Translations under genes and position numbers: made by a program
Notes under the pieces: model-generated
Told to the model about the DNA's origin: nothing
Seen by the model: the letters and a program-made list of their open reading frames with translations, nothing else
Databases searched by the model: none
Shown: positions 57,959 to 64,000 of the stretch, in pieces
How positions within the stretch are numbered: the first letter of the stretch is position 1
Layout: each line of letters begins with the position of its first letter
NCBI GenBank assembly: GCA_030704615.1
Contig: CM060734.1
Span: 14,570,001-14,634,000 of the forward strand
Direction: 5' to 3'
Length of the DNA stretch: 64,000 nucleotides
Source of the DNA: Takakia lepidozioides
Lineage: Eukaryota > Streptophyta > Takakiopsida > Takakiales > Takakiaceae

Positions 57959-58684
57959 TGTCGCGCACCTCACTTCGGTAAGCTCCCCTTCAAGTCATAG
58001 TTACTCGCTTTGATGCGCACGCCTGATTCCCAACCTGGCCGCCCGGGCCAACTTGGAGCTTCGTCTACTCACCGAGACATAACGGTCCCCCTTCGCTTCC
58101 TGCTAAACCCTCCACCTATTTGGGACTAGGAGAATTCCCTTTGGTAGATGGCAGTCCGGAACAGCTCCCCACTCTTTGGTCGCTTTCCGGCTCGCTCGCT
58201 TACTCACTAGTTTTTGGTCACCAACGGGCTTGCACCATTCTCGGGGTTACTACTCCCTATATATACTTCTGTAGTTGTCCGCGGGGGTTTCACAACCAGC
58301 CATGCCATTTTATGGCGAACCACCACGAAAACCCTCGACTCCCGGTGATGAGTCGCGGTGAGTCTTGGCCCGCTCACCACGGCCCCTATGGACCGTGATG
58401 AGTCCCAAGACTCCCCACGACTCCCACCACGAGGTCTCCGCCCCCATGGTGAGTCCTATGCCACCCCCACTAAGTCCCGCTAAGCTACCACCACCCCTTG
58501 TGGAGCCACCCCCACCGCAACCCGGTGTGCGGGGCTCCACCTAGTGAGCGCCTCCGCCTCCTTGAGTGCCTTGGGCACTCAAGGGTGCTTCAGCCCCCCA
58601 TACCTATCGCTGCCGCTACCCCCACCACAGGGGCAGCCCCTCATGTGTCCCGACCCCCTGCCCTCAAGGCAAAGGGCCGCGACA
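57959..58684 (-). repeat. 5' LTR of chromovirus element
   Basis: 726 bp with the same TGTCGCG ... CGCGACA ends as the other LTR. It precedes the primer site and gag in the minus direction. The five bases outside the two LTRs (GACAA left, ATCTA right) do not match, so no target-site duplication is evident. Confidence 0.95.
58258..58265 (-). promoter_or_regulatory. TATA box of the 5' LTR
   Basis: GTATATATAGGGAG on the minus strand, about two-fifths into the LTR and conserved in both LTR copies. It is the likely core promoter of the element, with transcription starting about 30 bases further on the minus strand. Confidence 0.6.
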
Positions 58685-58709
58685 ATCTACACGCGTCCAT
58701 TACCGTTTT

Positions 58710-58875
58710 TTAGGTTCTGTCCCCTGTAGTGGGCAGCGGTTGTTGGGATTCAATCCTACAAAGGTTGTATGACAACGACAAGAAGGAGAGAGTCACATTA
58801 GCCCACGTAGTACATCGGTTCATGGGCAAGCCATTCTATTGGCCTGAGCCCAAAGACGTATATAGGACGGAGTAG
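58710..58875 (+). CDS. Possible terminal exon of an unidentified gene
   Basis: After a polypyrimidine-AG acceptor (CCGTTTTTTAG, ending near 58711) an open frame of about 53 codons reads VLSPVVGSGCWDSILQRLYD, then DKKERVTLAHVVHRFMGKPF and PEPKDVYRTE before TAG. The composition looks coding (balanced, charged, aromatic). Its upstream exons would have to lie beyond the inserted chromovirus, or in the gypsy element or gap to the left. No family recognised. Confidence 0.3.
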
Positions 58876-59111
58876 ACCATAGTCTCGTAGATATTAGACT
58901 TGCGGCCGTACAATTGTTCATTTGTGAAGACATAACTCAATTTCGATCGTGCATGTAATAAATAAAGTCCCAATGGAAATTCTACATTGTATATGCTCAA
59001 CCCTCGCACCTGTCATCGCAACATAAATGGTATATGTACTGTCTCATTGTTTATATTTGTAATGTTCCAACGTTTCTGATAGGGTTATGAGAAAACGATG
59101 TATTAGTTCCG

Positions 59112-59357
59112 TAGGAGTTAGACAACAAACATCCCACATCTCATTCAAATGTGCGACTCTACCATGAGAGGCATGGATCGGAAAGTAACAGGTGCACATG
59201 CGACCTTCGGAGTCCGAACGTTCGATGCTAGGTCCAGCGAGTGGTCTACTTGAACGTCCGGAGGTCGCATGTACACTTGTTACTTTTCGAATCATGCCTC
59301 TCATAGTAGTGTCACACATCTGAAATGACATGTGAAACACTTGTTGTCGAACTCCCA
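59112..59357. repeat. Long imperfect hairpin of about 245 nt
   Basis: Left arm (59112-59212) and right arm (59258-59357) are inverted copies over about 100 bp. Shared blocks include GAGTT-GACAACAA, ATGAGAGGCATG, AAAGTAACA and CATGCGACCT. The loop is about 40 bp. Mismatches are scattered, as in foldback MITEs or young microRNA precursors. Confidence 0.85.
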
Positions 59358-59901
59358 TCTGTGAGGCTCGAGCATATGCATTTAGTATTTACAACGGAAC
59401 TTTATTTACTCGGGGGACCGATACTGCTGCTGGAGCGCAACTGATGGTGCGAGTGCTCTATTGATTAGAGCCGTCACAACCAATGTCAACAATCTTATTT
59501 ACTGTAAGGCGTTTGATGCTATTGAACTGTTCTTCTAGCTGAATTCTGTAGTAGTCTTTTTGCTATTCCCATGCCAACAACATCAAGTCCTCTAAGACTG
59601 TCATGTTCAAACGAATGTATCAGCCACGACCCACCATAAATAGAATGAATTGAAGATTTGGTGCTCAGTTGCTGGTTTCATGTCCGTGGTGGCTGAAACG
59701 GAATTCGGAATAGAAATCTCAGTGGACCTGATGTTGTTGGCATGTGAGTAGCAAACGATTCCTATAGAAATCAGCTACATGAACATCGGCAGTATCAAAC
59801 ACCTTGCAATACATATGATTATTAAAAGAGTTTGCACAGATTACTTGTGTTTGTGCCTACAAGTGACGAACATTTCCGCCATAGTACGGAAGAGGTGCAT
59901 T

Positions 59902-59985
59902 GGCCACATGAACCGGTTGATGTGATACCATTTCATAAATGTATCACATCGCATTTGCGAAAAGGTATCACCGTTTCATGTGGCC
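59902..59985. repeat. Nested inverted repeat
   Basis: The outer arms GGCCACATGAACCGG (59902-) and CCGTTTCATGTGGCC (-59985) pair with one mismatch. Inside, GATGTGATAC (59919-59928) pairs perfectly with GTATCACATC (59941-59950), and also partly with GGTATCACC at 59964, giving alternative foldings. Confidence 0.7.
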
Positions 59986-60177
59986 TACCGCCCAAGTCTT
60001 TGACTAGTACGAGATCAATGTGGCCTAGGAGAAGGCATGATTGGCAGACGAGGACGCATTAGCTTCCACCAAGATCATTTCAGATGCGCTTCATGTGACG
60101 AATGAAATGGTTCATCTGACATCATCCAAATGTTGAACATGCTGAGGTCTTCTGTAATGTGTTCTGCTTCGTAAACA

Positions 60178-60262
60178 ACCAACATGTAGCCCAGTGGTAA
60201 GGGCATATACCCTCTTACGAGTGGTTGTGGGTTCAAACCACCCTGTTGGTTGTTACAAAGAT
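60178..60262 (+). repeat. tRNA-derived SINE head (Pol III A and B boxes)
   Basis: TAGCCCAGTGG (60187-60197) fits the tRNA A box and GGTTCAAACC (60230-60239) the B box, 33 bp apart, as in tRNA genes and SINEs. The segment does not fold into a full cloverleaf with an acceptor stem, so a SINE or tRNA pseudogene is more likely than a functional tRNA. The 3' end of the element is unclear. Confidence 0.55.
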
Positions 60263-60339
60263 GTCTACTGGAAGGCAGTAGCCCTTCTGGGTCAAGTGAC
60301 ACCATAAGTTACGCTTGTTTCGGCAACGCGTCCACCTTT

Positions 60340-60592
60340 CTGCTTCATAATGCAATGCTTCTCTAGCTCTTCTTTTTCCAATATGGTGACATTCTCGATC
60401 TGGAACAGATCCACATGTGTATCGAAAAATCCTTTAAAAACCAAGTAACCATCGAAATTTGAAGTTGGGGATGAGGCTTCATATTTTGATAGTTATTTGG
60501 TTTTTTAAGGATTTCTATACACGTGTGGATTTGTTCCAGATCAAGAATGTCACTAGAAATATGATACGGAGAAGCACCGCATTACGAAGCAG
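60340..60592. repeat. Long imperfect hairpin of about 250 nt
   Basis: Arms 60340-60460 and 60480-60592 are inverted copies. CTGCTTC-TAATGC, GTGACATTCT, GATCTGGAACA, ATCCACA-GTGTAT and AAAACCAA are present in both arms (right arm read as its complement). The loop is only about 20 bp, so transcription through it would give a rod-like RNA. Confidence 0.85.
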
Positions 60593-60644
60593 GAGACACT
60601 ACAAAAAGAGCTTCAAAAGGCAAGGCACCCATGAAAGGAGCATG

Positions 60645-60752
60645 ATCAATGGGCGATCGAATCATTGAATGGGCGATCGAATGGTTGAGCATCCAAATGG
60701 TTTTTGTTTGCTTTCAAAACTTTGCCACTATGTTCAATATACCATCTAACAG
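60645..60752 (+). repeat. Single copy of the 120-bp repeat found at 29 kb
   Basis: AATGGGCGATCGAATGGTTGAGCATCCAAATGG, TTTGCTTTCAAAACTTTGCC and CACTATGTTCAATATACCATCTAACAGG match the units at 29039-29405. It ends exactly where the 690-bp repeat begins. Confidence 0.8.
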
Positions 60753-61443
60753 GTGACGAGCCCTGAGAGCGTGCGGTCAGGGTGACGGCATAGTAGTCTA
60801 GGGGGGTCGTGGTAAGTTGCGATGTAGGTTGGGCTCACTGAACCGTCTACCCGACTGCGGTTAGTGCAGGGGGTCTGTGGTCGTACATGGTGGCTATGAT
60901 CACTATCTAAGTCCTACCGGCAAAGAGAAATCACGTACTCCTCTTCACAGGGCGAGTTTGCGTTTCTAAGTCCTACGGTATCCTACAATCTACTCAGTAA
61001 CTGCCTTCCAAGTCTTTGTGTTTTATTGTCTAATTCCTACCACCTAGGCCCCCGAGCCGCCTATAGCCGGGACATGTTTTAATCCCTTCACAAGGCACTT
61101 GCCGAGCCTAGAAAGAAGAGGGAAAATCTTCCTCTCCGAAGGCCCCTCCTTCGCCGAGGGCTTGAGTTCAAGTAACCTCTAATGGAAGGGCCAACGCTTC
61201 CTACCCCAGTGCCTAAATACTTTGTTTTAGCAAAGGAGTGGCCAAAATGTCTATCGTCGTCCAATAGGTTCACCAAGTTCAATAAGGTGGTTCTAAGCCC
61301 CTCAACTCAACAAGTTCAATCAGTTTAATCAACGCCCTGCAGGCTATAATGAGCACCACGTGCATTTATCCTATTTAAGCAATTTCGCAAATCAGAAATG
61401 CTGGAAAATAAAAGAAATTAAGAAAATCAGAAAAAAATACCTC
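60753..61443 (+). repeat. 690-bp dispersed repeat, copy 2
   Basis: Direct match to 44197-44887, with the same first (TGACGAGCCCTGAG) and last (AAAATACCTCCCCT) bases. Flanking sequences differ immediately outside on both sides, so these are true element boundaries. Confidence 0.9.
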
Positions 61444-63380
61444 CCCTATGGGAAATCATGTGGGGAATCCAAATATACCCTTGGCGCCTAAAGATGCCCT
61501 TGGGAACCCTGTGGGAACCCAATGAGAACCGAGGAACACCTGGGAACTGTTCTCTGCCGCGGGGAACTGCTGCGGCTCTATCGGATGAATGAATCTCGCT
61601 GAGAGCTCATCCCTGCCACTACATTCGTTAGTCCAGAACATGCATGCGTAAATAATAAAATAACCACTGGTGGGTCCAAGCCAGATTTCACCCCCTTACA
61701 TTATTTTAAGGCACTGGTGTGCTTTCCCTCCGTGGAAAAAGTCATCATCTACCTTGGGCTCTGACACAAAGGCTCACTGTAGCTGAGTTTTTAGGACAGA
61801 GTACTTTCTCTCCTCCCTTGTCTCTCGAGGTCTCCGCCTCTAGCTCACTGCTCCCAGGCCCGCTTGGGTCTCTCTTGGAATCCTAAGAACACTCCCCTCC
61901 AAGGCTACATCCTCCCAAAATCCTAGATTTTATCTACCACTGGCGCCTTAGATAATGGCTCCTAACCCTTAGAGGAAAGTATCCAATCTTTTCTGTTGAC
62001 ACGGAAGCCACTGTTTAGGACTCCCAGAAGCATCATGTTTAGGAGCATTTAGGCCCGTCCGAGCTCGAGTTGAGGCCCTAGCATTTTACAATGAGCTGTG
62101 CAAATCCATGAGAGGTCCCTGCAAGCCATGCCAAGAGTAGTATAGAACCAAAAGTCCTTCCAAGGCTGTGTTAGAGTAGGATCATCAAATTGCACCGCGC
62201 ATATCTCTCTTGCATCATCTAGGGGATTCAAACCCAGTCCGGTGGGGGAGAATGGCGGTTTTGAAGTATTTTTTATCTGGGAACTCCACTCTGTCAAGAT
62301 CTTCATAATCGGGATTATGGTCTTCTCTGTACATCAACATTTGACATTGAGACTGGAATAGAAAGCTCATTGCTCTACTACTATGCGCTCATACCGGTTG
62401 GGCATGGCCACTCCTTTGTAGCTAAAGTAAGCTGGAATTCTTATTTGTAAGATGTTATTCAGATTGGTATTGGTTTTGCAAGCACAGTGTAGGGTCCACC
62501 TCTTTACAAAGCCTTATGTGCAGGCATACTATGGTGAAGAGAGGGACAGCTTGGGGCTGGTCTAAACAAGTTCCTCTGGTTTCCTGCTTTGCAGTGCTTT
62601 GCAGAGAATAGCAGTGGCAGAAGAGGTTCTTCCAGCTCCACGAGCTACAGGAGAGTCATTTGGAGTGAATGTGCCTGACCACATAAAACAATCAGTCTCT
62701 ATGTCTTTGTCCAAGGTTGGCCAACCCAACCAGTGTAGGGGATCTCAGCACCCACAAATCCTTCAATTGGCTCGGAGGTGCTACTAGGAACGCTTGGCTT
62801 GCAGCAATGCCTAACTTTTAAGCACCCTAAGGCTGGTTCAATCAAGCCACACTTCAGAGACCTGGATGTACTAGTTTCAGTTGCCACTTTCTTCACTAGT
62901 TCTGTTTTTTATCTGCTCAGAGAGAAATGAGGGTGCACAATATATAACAGGGTCGTGTACTTGTCATTGATAGGTGGATTGACGCAATCATCTCCAACAT
63001 GTATTTTGCAGATTGGGGACTATCTGCTAGTGCATGAACATGGCTGTCATTCCAAGTTAGCTTTGCTTGCAAGGGAGAGTCTGCAGTTTTGGTAAGTTCA
63101 ATTCACTCGCTAGCTAGCTCAGTTGAGATTCAGTTCAATTGGTGTATTTCACTCCACCTTTAGCACACTAAGGATTCCCAAAGAATTCAATTTGTCACAT
63201 TATATGAGCAAGAGGGCAGAGGATGATTGTCAAAAGAGTTTGCCAAAGAGGAATGAATTGAACTAAGATTCATCTATACTTAACAAGCCTCCCCAACGTC
63301 TTGCTCAGCCTTCCTGTGATTCCAACCAGATGAGTGATATAACGAGGCATTTCAGCAGATTCAGATACGTATGTCTGTCT
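61444..63380. other. No recognisable gene
   Basis: Several open frames of 60-85 codons (for example minus 62306-62049 and plus 62599-62787) have no motif, start context or homologous repeat in the window. The region has ordinary base composition. It could contain short exons of a host gene that I cannot identify. Confidence 0.4.
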
Positions 63381-63389
63381 CTTGCTTAA

Positions 63390-64000
63390 GTGCATCAAGA
63401 TGAAAGGTTTGGAAGCTGGAAACAGGTGCACACTCACATTATCCAAAGTGGATTCACGCCAAATATTTTTCTACTCAACACCTTTGTCAACATGTATGTT
63501 AAGTGTGGGAGCATCATGGATGCTCGCCAAGTTTTCCACATAGTGCCTCAACAATCTTTGATCACGTGGATATAATGTTGGCAGGATTTACCAAGGATGG
63601 GTGTGGTAGGAATGCTTTGGAGACCTATGAGCAACTGTTGCGCGAAGGGTGAAGCCCAACCACATCATGTTTGTTTGTGTTTGCAATGCGTGTGCAAGGC
63701 TGGGAGCTCTGGAAAAGGGGAAAGAGGTCCATGGTGACATCGTCAAAGCTGGATTTGTACCAGATGTCATTCTGAACATTGCTCTGGTGGACATGTATTC
63801 CAAATGGGTGCATTAAGGATGCGAAGGGAGTTTTCAACACTATGGCTGAACGAGATGTGGTGTCATGGAACGTGGGGGGAACGTGATGCTTGCAGGGTAT
63901 GCACAACAGGGACATGGTATGGAGGCTTTGGAGACCTATGATCAAATATTGATGGGGGAAGGGGTGAAGCCCGACCACATCAAGTTGCAGCATACTGGTA
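63390..64000 (+). pseudogene. PPR repeat-protein remnant (PLS type), multiply frame-shifted
   Basis: QVHTHIIQSGFTPNIFLLNT and FVNMYVKCGSIMDARQVF open the fragment in one frame, followed by stops. In other frames come VKPNHIMFVCVCNACARLGA, KGKEVHGDIVKAGFVPDVIL, then LAGYAQQGHGMEALETYDQ and GVKPDH near the window end. These are consecutive P, L and S motifs of a land-plant PLS-class pentatricopeptide protein, which would bind organelle RNA. At least four frame changes or stops are needed to follow them, so the copy is dead. It continues beyond 64000. KGKEVHGDIVKAG is shared with the minus-strand remnant at 43.8 kb. Confidence 0.8.

Noticed and set aside
51705-58689. Target-site duplication GACAA for the chromovirus
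   Set aside because: The right-hand GACA is part of the LTR end itself; only one extra base matches.
62215-62250. tRNA gene from a B-box-like GGGTTTGAATCCCC on the minus strand
   Set aside because: No A box or cloverleaf at the proper distance; likely chance.

Overview
The window looks like repeat-rich nuclear DNA of a large plant-type genome. Supporting signs are Ty3/gypsy elements with a plant initiator-Met-tRNA primer site, MULE-type transposase genes with SWIM zinc fingers, remnants of land-plant-style pentatricopeptide (PPR) genes, GT-AG introns, and an assembly gap of exactly 500 N. The PPR motifs favour a seed-free land plant. The abundance of unfamiliar repeated gene families would also fit a charophyte alga. 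The species cannot be fixed from the sequence alone. There is no sign of bacterial or organellar gene organisation.

Layout. 0-3.3 kb: a copy of a pyrimidine-rich repeat that recurs at 33 kb, a GCGTCGC-dense patch, a decayed hypothetical gene, and a first cluster of palindromic repeats with a GGCGCC centre. 3.4-7.0 kb (minus): a decayed MULE-like transposase gene with a SWIM zinc finger. 7.2-11.3 kb: large arrays of 30-bp palindromes, interrupted by a truncated copy of the gene that follows. 11.3-15.9 kb (plus): an apparently intact multi-exon gene with a ParB/sulfiredoxin-like domain; its last intron holds another palindrome array. A small minus-strand gene converges on it. 17.0-26.4 kb: three head-to-tail copies of a 1.7-kb repeat flanking a Penelope-like reverse transcriptase (RT) ORF and a decayed ORF1. 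This is followed by a LINE fragment and an inverted relic of the repeat.

27-34 kb is mostly non-coding, with tandem repeats of about 120 bp and about 845 bp. 34.9-36.8 kb (plus): a second MULE/SWIM copy, with a coding 3' half that is open and an intron at the same site as in the first copy. 37-41 kb: a Gly-rich hypothetical gene, a SET-like pseudogene and a gag fragment. 42.1-43.7 kb: a 181-bp satellite with alternating monomers. 43.7-46.4 kb: a PPR remnant, a dispersed 690-bp repeat and a BED-finger/coiled-coil pseudogene. 46.8-47.3 kb: a hairpin minisatellite. 47.5-51.1 kb: a decayed gypsy gag-pol running into the gap. 51.7-58.7 kb: a nearly complete chromodomain-bearing gypsy element on the minus strand with both LTRs. 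59-61.4 kb: three long imperfect hairpins, a tRNA-derived SINE head and the second 690-bp repeat. 63.4-64.0 kb: another PPR remnant.

Most coding sequence belongs to mobile elements in various stages of decay. The best candidates for something undescribed are: (i) the endonuclease-less Penelope-like element with its long direct repeats; (ii) the GGCGCC-palindrome families that invade gene introns and mark duplication breakpoints; and (iii) the six-exon ParB-like gene.
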